Source: Lytechinus variegatus (Eukaryota > Echinodermata > Echinoidea > Temnopleuroida > Toxopneustidae). Taken from it: a stretch of 64,000 nucleotides of DNA. Under the pieces are notes generated by a model that was not told the origin of the DNA, ran no database searches, and saw nothing but the letters and a program-made list of their open reading frames with translations. Within the stretch, counting starts at the first letter, position 1, and the number at the start of each line of letters is the position of its first letter. A program made the translations under genes and the position numbers. Shown here piece after piece: positions 34,001 through 42,190 of this stretch. The DNA is taken from NCBI RefSeq assembly GCF_018143015.1, contig NC_054751.1, positions 27,076,783 to 27,140,782 of the forward strand. Direction: 5' to 3'.

Positions 34001-37000
34001 AAATAATATTGCACTCTGGGGGAAATGAGGGTTATCAAATATGGCGTATATGATGAGTTACAGATGAACGTCTGGTCAAGAAGTCAAGGTCGAAGGTCAT
34101 TTGAAGTTAATAATTGAGGTCTTTATTCCAGTTAAACTTATAAATTTGATAAGGAATAACCATTATTACCCTTCAAGCACAATGGGATGAAAATATAAAG
34201 GTCAAAGGTAATTATTGTGTTGAAAATAAAACTCAAATGTTTTTAGATATCCTCTCATCCATTTCTTTTTAACTGTTTAACTTTTATAATGTATTTATTT
34301 AGAAATTCATATTTTGTATCATCAATCTTTTGTGAATGCTTCAGCTGCAGTTTTATTATTATTTTTTTTCAAGTACGATCTTGTATGATCATCGATGAAT
34401 ACTATTTTCTAATTGGATTGAATTCTGTAGGTGCTGGAAGACCCCCAAGGGCAGCTGCCCCAGCCCCTAAAGCTCCCACGGTGCTCAACCCTCCACCACA
34501 GGGCTTCAGGTAAGATGTGAAAGAATAAAGTAATATTTACTGGCCTCGGTGCGATACGATATATATCGCCCAAACTAGATTAATATTGCCTGAGTCGCAG
34601 ACGAGGGTGATATCAATTTAGTGAGGGCGATATATGTCCTTTTGCCCCCAGGCCAGTCAATATTGCTATTATTAACCAAATCAGACATCCAGAGCAAAAA
34701 TCGTAAAAAAATTAGATATTTTAGAGTTTAAGAATGGGAATCTATTTTGTCATGTTGAGCAGACTGGGCCTCTGAACTTTACCATTGTGACGTAATTGAA
34801 ATGACGTATCCCAGGCCTGGGGACGCAGTATTCAGCGTTGTCTCACCTTGATTAACATCGTGACGTATAGCACTAAGCGGTTCAAGAACGCGTACAAAAA
34901 ACACGTACAAAAAACACGTAGAATACCCGGATGTTGGCTCTGCCTTATTGCCTGCTACATTTCCACGCATTTTCTCATTGACTTTCCTGAGTGGGCAATA
35001 AATTGGGTCCGTGGATAAACAATTGAAAACTTATTGACCGACTGACCATTTGATCACAATCATAAGCAGCCAATAATGTATGAAAGATGCCTTGCTCAGA
35101 TGTCTGCTACGGTGAATAATATACCATATTACCTCCATTGACAATAACACCCATGAAAGTACATGTAATTCTGCACCCGAAAGCAAACGTAAAACCTCAA
35201 ACCCAAACCAAACTGTAACCCATGTGTGCATCAATGGTCCCATTTCATAAGAGCTTGTTATGATAAAAAAATACAATTTATGTAACAAGTTTACTTATCA
35301 GCCATTCAAATTGATTGATTTCAGTAGCTTATAACTGTTATCGCAAAGTTGTTATTATAACAAGTGTTATGAAATGGGCCCCAGGTAGTTGTTTCATAAA
35401 GCTATTTGTTAAAAAACGAATAATTTTACGCTTGACTGGTGACCTTTCTTTGTGAGTTGAATCGATACCAATGACAAATTATGAGACTATGAGAAAGGAT
35501 CACCAGTCCTGTGTAAGAAACTGTAACTAAAGGCCACCGCACACCTTACGACCCAACCATTAGCCGACTGGCTTGCGACTGAGTGAGGGGAGATGAGTCG
35601 CAAGGCAGTCATAAGCCTCGACACCGCACACCTTGCGATCCGATCTGCGACTCACTCATGCCCTTTTTGCTTTTTGGCATAGCATCTGATAATTTGTGCT
35701 TACTACTGCGTATGCGCGTTGTTTATCATAATACGCGTTATGCAACTCCGCTGTCTGATTGGCTGGAGGTTGGATTGAGCTTGCCATCCAGTCATAAGGA
35801 TTCAACATGTCAAATCCTTCCGATTTTCCTTGTGACTTGTCTCTGACCGGTCTGCGACTGTGAAGCTGACAAGCGCTGTGACGTCACCTCTCCCCTCACC
35901 CAGTCGCAAGCCAGTCGGCGACCAGTCGGGTCGTAAGGTGTGCGGTGGCCTTTATGAACAGCTCAATGAATCGCGCCCCCCTGATATTCTGAATCCACTA
36001 CTACATGCAGGTCTTATAATTGAAAACAGAATTTTTTTGCATTGGTGTGAAAAATTAACTTGTTAGTAATGGTTTTATTATTGTTCTATCATAGCAGCAT
36101 GTAGGCTGAATTACATTCTGTTTTACAAGTACAATCGTGAAAATAGATATTTTAATACATAAAATGAGTCACATGAATCACGATCTTGCATGGTATCAAA
36201 TCCTGTGATAAAAAAAGAAAGAGCATTGAGCCGGGCAAGCGTGGAGGAGAAAGAAGAGAAAACAGATCATAGATGCAAGAAAATAGATAGAGTGAGAGGA
36301 AAATAGACGGTAGTGTGGTCAAGTAGAGAAGATAAATGAGGAGTTAGAGAAATTAGGCAACTGGGAGGGGGAGATAAAGAGAATTGATTTTGTGCAAAAT
36401 CTACAGTTTTATGGTTTGTTTGCTATCAATTATCTGCTTTAAATTACATATTTTAACATTATCAGGGCCCCGAAACACAGAGGTTTAAATAGCGATAAAT
36501 CGGTAAATGAAATGGCCTATCAAGATCATCGTTGCATGCGCATTTTGCTCTGTAGACTGACTCGGAACCAATCAGAATTGTTCCTTCAAATTAGTGATCA
36601 ATCGTTAATCTGTGTGTTACGGAGCCCAGATCATCTGATTTGGAATAAAGCTCAAAGTGAAAGAATGTCAATGAGATTGGGAACATAACGCCTAGAAGGA
36701 TTATTGGGTTATTGTAGTTATCAAAGATAAAATTATCAATTATTAATTATGATTTTTTTTCAGTGATCCAAGAGGAGCCTCCTATAGACAGCAACTGAAT
36801 GGAGGGATTGAACCTGAGTTGGCGCCAGCCGTTAGGATGGTCATAGAACAAAAAGAACAAGCGTTACTCGCATCACAAGAAACAGTGCAGGTAAGGTGTT
36901 GTCAACCCATACAAACTGGTGGGTGTTTCATAAAGCTTTTGAGTAGTTGTAGTAAACCCTGATTTCCAAAGAAAGTCTGTAAAACCAAGATTGTCACTTT

Positions 37001-37930
37001 ATCCTCATAGGCCCATTTCATAAAGGACTTGCAACTGTTGTAACTTTATCATAATGGCAACTACCATGGCAACAGGGCTCAGCAGCCAATCAAACTCAAG
37101 GTTTCCATGGTAGTTGCCATAATGGCAAAGTTACAACAGTTGCAAGTCCTTCATGAAACGGGCCCCTGGTATAGTGACAAAATGAATTTTGTGAAATCAT
37201 GATATCTAAGCTGAAAAACGATCATGCTGTATAGATCAACAAAACAGATACTCGGTAAGCATATGTTGGATAGTAGTATTTTGCATGGAAAAAGACCCCA
37301 ACATTTAGGTTGAATCTTATGCTTATTTTGCTAATTTCTCAGCAATCACACATTTTCTTCCTGAATCTTTTGGCAGATTTTTTTTATTTATACAATAACA
37401 ATGATAATAATAGGCATTTATATTGCGCCATCTATCTAGAAATATTCTATTCCGAGGCAGGATGTTATGATTATCATTACCTCGACTTTAGCTCGAGCTG
37501 CCTTTCAGCGCCCATGCATTCAAGGAATAATCCTGCTGGGTACCCATTCACCTCACCTGGGTTGAGTACAGCACGATGTGGATAAGTTTCTTGCTGAAGG
37601 AAAAACGCCATGGCTGGGATTCGAACCCACAACCCTCTGTTTCAAAAATGAGAAGACTAATCCACTGGGCCAAAACGCTCCACAATTGGAGCAATCACAC
37701 AATTGGATTGTCAACTTGCATTTATCTTTAAATTATCAATGTCATGTGATGCAGAGAGCTCTCTTTCTTTGTTGTTTACCTAGCAATAACATCTCATGTT
37801 CCTGTTGTTTTCCTTGTCTGATTAGATTTTACAAGCAAAGGTGAGGCGATTAGAACATCTCCTGAAACTGAAAGACGATAGGATAGAGGAGCTGACGAAA
37901 TCGGTGCAGAGGGCGCAAGGACATTACTGA
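19094..37930 (+). CDS. SPEF1: Sperm flagellar protein 1 (CLAMP), CH domain
   Basis: Coding exons are 19094-19226, 30023-30134, 32508-32667, 33788-33863, 34431-34509, 36764-36890 and 37826-37930. They join in frame to 263 aa (792 nt with stop). The N-terminal calponin-homology domain (about residues 17-120) includes LYKWLDEIPLSR, VGRDFSD, AEVVHHYFPRMVELHNY and FLIKLRQRIEAL. A Pro/Ala-rich linker (about 150-190) and a C-terminal coiled coil (about 205-258, with RRLEHLLKLKDDRIEEL) follow, as in vertebrate SPEF1 (human about 236 aa). In the family the CH domain bundles microtubules, and the protein acts in the central apparatus of motile cilia and in epithelial cell polarity. Intron 2 has a GC donor (ACAG/GCAAGT); all others are GT-AG. 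Intron 1 is 10.8 kb and packed with transposons. AATAAA lies at 38211. The start is chosen as the first Met upstream of the conserved LYKWLDEIP. Confidence 0.95.
19810..20032. mobile_element. 223-bp foldback element
   Basis: Arms of about 100 bp start GGTAGGCACTTAAGAACCAA and end with its inverse, around a loop of about 25 bp (TGAGTGCATGCATGCAGAGAG). It lies within the 3.1-kb element in SPEF1 intron 1. Few mismatches between arms suggest recent origin or strong folding. Confidence 0.8.
20200..21536. mobile_element. Harbinger-like non-autonomous element, TTA duplication
   Basis: The left end GGCCAAGTAAAATAAGAAAG and the right end (inverted GGCCAAGTAAAAAAAGATAG) match over about 34 bp, through GTAGTTGATCGTCC. 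TTA flanks it on both sides (20197-20199, 21537-21539), the trinucleotide preferred by PIF/Harbinger elements. Inner inverted similarity (GCTATTTACTATTTT) extends the foldback. No transposase frame is visible. It is nested inside the 3.1-kb element. Confidence 0.68.
21980..22197. repeat. Foldback of about 216 bp inside the 3.1-kb element
   Basis: CAGTTTTTCTGACATCTGGG (left arm, from about 21986) is inverted as CCCAGATGTCAGAAAAACTG (right arm, to about 22190). The two arms meet in a near-perfect GATCGGCCATTTTTGTTA/TAACAAAATGGCCGATC centre near 22090. Confidence 0.8.
22369..23936. other. SPEF1 intron 1 sequence, no exon seen
   Basis: Contains a two-copy tandem repeat of about 65 bp at about 22790-22910 (AACAGGAAAAA…AAGTGAAAAGGAAATACAAA). 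A stretch at 22990-23095 is related to part of the element at 62558-63360: both read TTGG(C/T)GAGTG.AGCCAAC and later AAGCTTTTGGTCT or close variants. No coding sequence is supported. Confidence 0.4.
23937..24730. mobile_element. Mariner-type non-autonomous element
   Basis: The ends are CAGTGCATCCCACAAAAA and, inverted, CAGTGCGTCCCACAAAAA, flanked by TA as in Tc1/mariner elements. The inverted similarity runs more than 150 bp inwards (ATAGACAAATGACCTAC; AAGCTTAGAATCTCCTC; GTATC near the inner end), so the 794-bp element is largely a foldback. No transposase frame. Located in SPEF1 intron 1. Confidence 0.85.
24733..25356. other. SPEF1 intron 1, nothing recognised
   Basis: Unique-looking A+T-rich DNA between the mariner element and the LINE 3' tail. 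No reading frame or repeat stands out. Confidence 0.35.
26055..27659 (-). CDS. LINE reverse transcriptase reading frame
   Basis: 534 codons. An N-terminal linker (residues 1-130) precedes the RT. Visible motifs are SSGPDGVNG (134-142), RPIALTSVVMKS (194-205), motif A FIDFSSAF with Asp263, motif B GTPQGCVLS (319-327), motif C YADD (350-353) and a thumb region with YRYLGTEIDSKLSW. All catalytic Asp residues are present. The frame ends about 50 residues early: the expected C-terminus continues in another frame at 26110-25919, pointing to an indel near 26100. Its start ATG overlaps the stop of the endonuclease frame as ATGA. The enzyme would copy LINE RNA at a nicked target site. Other LINEs of this type have endonuclease and RT in one frame, so an indel at the junction is the simpler reading. 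Confidence 0.9.
   Translation of the reverse strand: MKEKRKEFKNGNHDRVKELSREIKRQVNEAKREYGEKLEQCFMTNDPRNAWRCLEVMTDYSSKTHDNCFEHEENAKEKANELNSFFCRFENQEHQEELNNQLTLLLNRIDDGEHFVINESDVRKQFKFINPRKSSGPDGVNGRVVKKCSSQLAVPYSKIFQMSITERRIPRCWKASIVTPVPKNNRPNTNSDFRPIALTSVVMKSLERLVLAKLTRSVLPLLDANQFAYKTKRSVTDAVLTLTNLLYEHLDKARCYARATFIDFSSAFNTIEPHILLEKLENLDVQPSLIMWLHDFLHERTQKVRVNGILSDEITTTIGTPQGCVLSATLFTLYTNDCKSYNPSTHILKYADDTVIVGLIENENELDYMDTIYTFENWCKANCLLVNSKKTKEIVFDFRQKKSFEPTDRPVHINGDVIDNVECYRYLGTEIDSKLSWDAKSKCTLTKCNQRLYFLRKLKYFHVNDRILYLFYQSIIQSIITFDSIIWFNNAKQRDKIKLRRLVKQASKIMNNTVDLDEICKERKSTFESSLHYV
27656..28873 (-). CDS. LINE APE-type endonuclease reading frame
   Basis: 405 codons. An unusual hydrophobic N-terminus (about residues 15-30, VSFTWLCFIVLVICAVC) is followed by an Arg-rich region (about 80-99, RRRGKRGGIRQRVRRRG). 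The apurinic-type endonuclease domain shows LSNVRS (Asn109), ITETWLS (Glu140), ILGDFNHCD (Asp260, Asn262) and GTSDHH (Asp310, His311). These are the family's catalytic positions, all present. In LINEs this domain nicks the target DNA for target-primed reverse transcription. It lies directly upstream of the RT frame, with stop and start overlapping by ATGA. If the element begins at about 28857, translation would start at Met9 (28849). Confidence 0.88.
   Translation of the reverse strand: MLNCIFARMLSGKVSFTWLCFIVLVICAVCEINCQNGLPAANIQYDREFLLYLADRPSPLTRPPNLPEWVPTRDDPPPETRRRGKRGGIRQRVRRRGHRTALPTITLSNVRSITNKIDELRANVSYNYEYRTSSLICITETWLSSDIQSNNIEIDGFYSTRLDRCLQETNKTKGGGLCVYVNKRWCSNITNISNISSKDIELMSVSFRPFYLPREFPQVYLLLVYIPPSSDKENAKQIIQEKVNELGIRSADAPVIILGDFNHCDLETVLPHYHQYVDTATRGENILDKCYCSVGDAYKSLIRPGIGTSDHHTVFLMPRYKQKIKREKPIKRVMKVWDSESSEMLQTAFDITDWDMFHEMCDDIHQLTDTINSYVTFCEDLHIQSKEIKVYPNGKPWFNRRIKQP
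28874..30022. other. SPEF1 intron 1, 3' portion, nothing recognised
   Basis: No repeat family or exon seen between the LINE and SPEF1 exon 2. The short TA run at 30005-30014 and T-run at 30015-30020 form the polypyrimidine-poor acceptor region of exon 2 (TTTTTTAG). Confidence 0.35.
30259..30842. mobile_element. Inverted-repeat element with 'GAGTGGATACCATGCGCGAC' ends
   Basis: The left end reads GGGGGGCCACTTCCATTGAT and then GAGTGGATACCATGCGCGAC. The right end is the inverse with small changes (GTCGCGCATAGTATCCACTC, then GTGCCCCCCCC). A relative lies at 46240-46612 in a FRA10AC1 intron; both share AAAAAGGATGTCTTTTTCAA (or its inverse) and a TACTTGTTA/ACTTGCCAA-type series. Located in SPEF1 intron 2. 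Confidence 0.7.
31152..31325. mobile_element. Foldback MITE, 'GTTTCATAAAGCTGTTCGTAA' family
   Basis: The left end is GGTGTTTCATAAAGCTGTTC and the right end is its inverse ending CTTTATGAAACGGCC. The internal arms CGACTGGTGATCCTTTCTT and AAGAAAGGTTCACCAGTCG pair. Located in SPEF1 intron 2. Confidence 0.8.
31560..31985 (-). pseudogene. LINE RT C-terminal fragment
   Basis: The minus-strand frame reads LQTIQNSAARLVTQTRKYES, then HWLAVHSCISFKLLVFAYEC, then KTYGKRSFGNASSVLRNGLP and DLDKFKTSLK. This is the C-terminal half of a non-LTR RT protein (canonical: QNSAARLV…LHWLPV…FKLL…TYG.R.F…LWN.LP). The frame is open across about 140 codons but truncated upstream. It lies in SPEF1 intron 2, antisense. 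Confidence 0.85.
33293..33542. mobile_element. 250-bp near-perfect foldback MITE
   Basis: ATATGTAGGGGAGACGGGGG at the left is exactly inverted at the right. The arms (about 110 bp) pair through GTTGGAACATGGGGTAAGTT, TAAAGCCTGTAAAATAAATT and TACTGCCCTCAATT, leaving a short A+T-rich loop near 33415. Located in SPEF1 intron 3, so pre-mRNA would form a long hairpin. Confidence 0.85.
35225..35384. mobile_element. Foldback MITE, 'CCCATTTCATAAGAGCTTGTTAT' type
   Basis: The left end is GGTCCCATTTCATAAGAGCT and the right end is AGTGTTATGAAATGGGCCCC (inverted). The CTTGTTATGAT/TATAACAAG arms continue inwards. Located in SPEF1 intron 5, directly beside the next foldback. Confidence 0.65.
35393..35975. 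mobile_element. 'GTTTCATAAAGC' MITE copy split by another element
   Basis: The left part 35393-35529 (GTTTCATAAAGCT…CACCAGTC…TGTAACTA) and the right part 35953-35975 (TATGAACAGCTCAATGAA) together make one decayed copy of the family seen at 11336 and 31152. It is interrupted by the element at 35530-35952. Confidence 0.65.
35530..35952. mobile_element. Inverted-repeat element 'AAGGCCACCGCACACC', TA-flanked
   Basis: The left end AAGGCCACCGCACACCTTAC and the right end (inverted) match for about 30 bp and continue as GACTGG…TTGCGACT. TA flanks both sides (35528-35529, 35953-35954). 423 bp, non-coding. It is inserted into an older MITE in SPEF1 intron 5. A second inner copy of CACCGCACACCTTGCGA lies near 35623. 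Confidence 0.75.
36466..36625. mobile_element. Decayed foldback MITE
   Basis: GGGGCCCCGAAACACAGAGG (left, near 36466) and CTGTGTGTTACGGAGCCC (right, to about 36627) are imperfect inverses. AGCGATAAATCGGTAAATGA and AGTGATCAATCGTTAATC pair inside. A related stretch (ATGCAACGATGATCTTGACT) occurs inverted at about 51457. Located in SPEF1 intron 5. Confidence 0.55.
36930..37380 (+). repeat. Dispersed repeat copy, interrupted by a MITE
   Basis: The sequence TAGTTGTAGTAAACCCTGAT…AAAGTCTGTAAAACCAAG and then GAATTTTGTGAAATCATGAT…TTCTCAGCAATCACACA matches 39097-39390 in order. It is split by a foldback at 37013-37166. Located in SPEF1 intron 6. Confidence 0.65.
37013..37166. mobile_element. Foldback MITE 'GGCCCATTTCATAAAGGACTTGC'
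   Basis: The 154-bp element has ends GGCCCATTTCATAAAGGACT and its inverse AGTCCTTCATGAAACGGGCC. The arms TGCAACTGTTGTAACTTT and AAAGTTACAACAGTTGCA pair exactly, followed by ATGGCAACTACCATGG. It is inserted into an older repeat in SPEF1 intron 6. Confidence 0.8.
37395..37681 (-). mobile_element. tRNA-Ser-like SINE, full length
   Basis: On the minus strand a tRNA-like head (GGAGCGTTTTGGCCCAGTGG…GTGGGTTCGAATCCCAGCC, loop TTTGAAA, serine-UGA-like) is followed by a body. The body includes TTATCCACATCGTGCTG, ACTCAACCCAGGTGAGGTGA and ATGGGTACCCAGCAGGA, and the sequence ends in an ATTATTATCATTG-type tail. Decayed relatives lie at 44505-44690 and probably at 40590-40760 and 41055-41280. Located in SPEF1 intron 6. 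Confidence 0.8.
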
Positions 37931-38210
37931 ACAATTTATGCTCTGTCACGTCTAGCGGGTCTGAGTACAGGCAATACGGCAATAATAAATAGAATTGTTC
38001 TGCAATCATTACAGCACAGAGAGAGATAGACAGAGATGGAGAGAGAGAAAGAGAGTGGGTGCTAAGGGAGGAAAGCCTCTTTCACATTTGGTGGTGCGAC
38101 TGCTAACAACTGTTGCGATTCTGTGCATCATATACTGTGACCAAAGTATTGCATACGATCACACAAACAATTGTGAAAGCCCCTTAAGACAGACTAGACA
38201 TAAAATGGGG

Positions 38211-38216
38211 AATAAA
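38211..38216 (+). terminator. Candidate SPEF1 polyadenylation signal
   Basis: AATAAA 281 bp after the SPEF1 stop codon. It is the first canonical hexamer that I noticed downstream; cleavage-site evidence is absent. Confidence 0.35.
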
Positions 38217-40077
38217 TTAGAAATACATGTTCATGTAATCCAAGGGATAGAGAGAGAGAGAGGGGGGGGGGTGCAGTAAGAGAGAAACTGAAATTGAAAA
38301 AGAATGTCTAGGACTCGGCAGGAAGGAAAGTAATGCAAATTCGTGGATTTTAAAACAAAAATCATTCAAAAAACTATTTTTTCTACTTGAAATGTATATA
38401 AAGGTTTATGAATATACTTCTGAATAGATGCTCCAAGCTGAAAATAATGTGATTTGAAATAACTAGAGTAAAATGGAATTGAAGCAAAACACTAAAACTG
38501 TTATTGAAATGAAAAAGAAATGGGTTCTTGAAGCTTTACCTTTTAAGCCCAATGCACACTGTGAGACGTGAACGAATGCAACTTTTTAATATATTGCATT
38601 TTGCGAAACATATGAAAGTTTCAAGAAGTAAAATTATTTTGTTTGAGGTTCGGCATGATGTTGGGAATGTGGTCGGAGTAAAGTCCAATTCAGCTTCAAG
38701 TAGCAGTTGAGGATGAGGTCGGTACAATATGAAATAGATATTGCATTTATTTCTGCAGGGAGGCTTAATAGTCCTTACCACTATTCTAAACTCTGATCAC
38801 TAAAATTTTATGGGCTTGAATGTTCATCTCAAATATTATAACTATTTCTGTGAAATTCGGATCGCAGTGAATTGCACCGTGTGCGCCAGCCTTTACACTC
38901 TCTGAAATCCCAACATGTTTCATGTGAATTGTCTGCAACACACAAATCAATCCACATGGCATTTCATGATCAGTTTTATGACCTGTGTCCATGAAATTTG
39001 GCACACACATAGGTCTTGAGCTGAAGATGTGCAAGACACAATTTTTGCATTTGTCAGAAATTGTATTGCCATGGTAGCCACATATTAAAGAGAAATTCCA
39101 GTAGTTGCAGTAAACACTTATTTCATGAGAAAGTCTGTAAAACAAGGCTTAATTGTCAGTATATCATCGAGGATCTAGATCTGATACAGTTACATAAACT
39201 GAACTTTGTGAAATCTTGAAATCTACGCTGAAAAATGTTCAGACTGAAGATCCCCAACACAGATAAGCGCACGTGGGACAGTGTGTAATTATTGCTTTGA
39301 ATGTCGGGCCCCGACACGCTACCCGAATCCTGTGCTTATTTGCTGCTTTCTCAGCAATTACACAATTTCTTCCAGAATCCTTTGGCACATAATCATACGT
39401 TTTATTTATACAGACACTTTGGTGGTCATTTCATTGGATTCTGTACGAACTCATTTTGATATCGTTACCAAAACTAGCATATACCTGAAAAGCCCAGAAA
39501 ACTCATCATGGATCAAACTACTTCCCCAGTTTTTAGTCAGTGCTCATGAAATTTGGCTCAAATATTCATCTAGGGGGGTAAAAAGTACTTAATCTTAGTT
39601 GTTTTCAAAGTCTGCTCTGCTGCTCTGTTGAATTGCATAATGCAGGTGAGACTGCCAGACCTGTGCATTCAACGTGTTATTCAAATCTTACTGTTTCAGC
39701 CTGGAGTACCCATCTATGTAGTTTTAAATTGTTAAGGTTATTTGTACATTACATGAATAACTTATTTCAGGGATATTGTGATACATTCAGTGTCTGTATG
39801 CATAGAAGATTCCATAGTTGTCATGTATGTATTTAATATTAGCATTCACCTTGATTTATGTTGATGCCATTTTGGTACATGTACTCTTGGTACAGATTGT
39901 GATTAAATATTTATCTACATGTATGTCCAAATTAAAATCTATTTTAATAAGACAGATCCCTTCGTCAGGCTTAATTGTAAAGATGAATGTCCTATTTATT
40001 AGGCTAGTGATTTCATTGTAGTTATATGAAAATTTTAATATATGTACAGTTTTTAAGCACTAATGTTAAGAGAAACA
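38217..40077. other. Intergenic; one dispersed repeat copy
   Basis: 39097-39390 is the second copy of the repeat at 36930-37380, here uninterrupted. Nothing else is recognised, and the open frames are not conserved proteins. Confidence 0.45.
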
Positions 40078-40315
40078 TATCAGGTTCTATGTCATTTGCT
40101 CTGGCGACAATTGCTCCCATAGAAAATCTACACATTAAGCTAAACCTAAACTCTTACCTCCAACGCTACATAAACCCTAATCCTTATCTTTACATTGTTC
40201 TGAATAAAAAAACCCTCTACTACACTCGTAACTCTATGCCCTCTGAGATATTAAGACCGGAGCAAATGTCGCAAGAGAAAATGTTGTGTCACTGTATAAT
40301 CAATTTGGGTTTAGA
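40078..40315 (+). repeat. Dispersed repeat, inverted relative at 43905-44115
   Basis: GCTCTGGCGACAATTGCTCC near the left, and CCCTCTGAGATATTAAGACC then GGAGCAAATG near the right, are shared with the reverse complement of 43905-44115. The GGAGCAATTGTCGC/GGAGCAAATGTCGC strings at the two ends suggest a MITE with short inverted ends. Confidence 0.65.
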
Positions 40316-42029
40316 GTGATTTATGTGATGGTAAAGGTATGTTGCCTCTACGATGTAGAATCCTAAATGTCTTGCCATTTAGCTTTAACTGTAGAAGTCA
40401 TACAGTTACATGTATATTGAATGTGAATATGCATTTACGAAAGGCTTTATTTTAATGAAAAATACTGTAACAGCAGGATTTGAAGTATGATTATTACTCC
40501 TATTCCGTATTTCAGAAAGAGATCATCACAATAATTCATAATGAGAACAATTTTTTGTGGAGATTTTTGGCTTAATGGATACATTTCTGGACTTTGAAAC
40601 CACAAGGTCTGGTGGTCCTTTTCCTAGTCATTATTTATCTATATTTGCCACTCTCCACCCAGGTGTAGTAAATGAGAACCCGGTAGAAAGGAATTCTTTG
40701 AATGTTCAAGCGCCCGATCACACTAGCTGTGCTAAACCTGGTGTAATAGTTACAGCTCAGAAATCTTACTTTAAGCACTGTATAAATGTTGCATATTATT
40801 CTTATTATCAATCATGTAATTTCTTTACACAAAAGTGAAACATGTTGGTTAACACTATATCATACAAGCAATTCCCAAAGCATGCAATTAAAGTGATAAT
40901 ACAAAATGATTTGTATACATGAAAATAAGAACAACAATTATTCTGCTTTTCTTTCCTACATAATGATATGTAGTTGGGAAACAATGAATTTGGATTCTTT
41001 TTTCTTAACGTTACAGATCAAGAATGATTATCTTTAACTCTTGTTAAAATTGTGGAATTTTCATGGTGTAGTGGTTATGATTCCTGTCTCCTATTCTCAG
41101 AGGTATGGGTCCAAATCATAAGCCATGTGTAAATTTACTTCAATTTATATGTATACTGCATTTAAGCAAGGTGAAGTAAATGAGAACCTGGCAGGAATTT
41201 CCATTTATTCCTTGAAATGCAGAGTGAATGCCACTTGTGAAAGCTAGGGTAATTACTATGTATAGTTAAAGGGCCCCTAGACACTTCTGCAAGTTAAAGG
41301 TATAATATTGTTTTGTTCCGTTTGCTGTATTTTCTCCTGTTTGTTGCAATTTTAACTCTACTGTACTTTGCTTGTATGACTGAAATTTATGATTGAAATT
41401 AAGTGAATTTCATGATCATATCATTTGTGTAGAATAGTCAGCAAGCCACCTGCCATATCCTGTAATTTGCTAGTCATACTCTCAGACACAATAATATATT
41501 TAAGAATTCAATGTTGACGGTTGTAAAGAAGAGCTAACAAGCATGCTTGATTGAAGGCTACACATGGGTTGAATTCATGGCGAAAATAGTCAAATTGACT
41601 GGTTGCCAAATAAAAAGAAGACCTCCCCAGAGGTTGTATAAAGTGTCATTAAAAAAGATAACGTTGCTAAGTTTTCAAATCAACTTTTTATTGGGTTAAA
41701 CTTCCCCTTAAATAACAAAGATGTCACTTTGTATCATGCATATGTTTTCGGAGACAATTTTTAGTACAATCTGCAAATTCACAACTCTTCATGTTCTCAG
41801 CATAATTAAAAGTTTATACAAATTTAATTTTGCTAATTTATGAGTTATGAGCATTTTAATTTTGAAATCACTTATACCATTGAGATCCTCCAATTGGCAA
41901 CATGACCAAGTTTTTTGTATCACATAAGTACAACTCTCCCTTTTTTATACTGAAATAATACCTCAAAACGTTTTTTTTTCTTCTCATTTCTAATGATATC
42001 ACAAACTCCCCTGAAAAAACCCCACACCT
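40316..42029. other. Intergenic with two decayed SINE-like stretches
   Basis: 40590-40760 and 41055-41280 keep SINE body words (GTAGTAAATGAGAACCCGGTAG; GAAGTAAATGAGAACCTGGC) and, in the second, a tRNA-like B-box region (GGTGTAGTGGTTATGATTCC). No host gene is supported. Confidence 0.45.
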
Positions 42030-42190
42030 GTGGGTGTTTCATAAAAGCTGTTCGTAAGTGCAACTAGTGGACCTTTCTTATGCGCTAAACCATCACAAAT
42101 GAACATTTTGTTGGATGTCATTTACCATGAGAAAGGATCTCCAGTTGTTCTTTAAGTCCTCTTTACTTGCGAAAAGCTTTATGAAACGGC
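42030..42190. mobile_element. Foldback MITE, 'GTTTCATAAAGC' family
   Basis: GGTGTTTCATAAAAGCTGTT (left) and AAAGCTTTATGAAACGGCCC (right) are inverted. The interior is rearranged compared with the copy at 31152 (CTAGTGGACCTTTCTTATGC). Confidence 0.7.
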
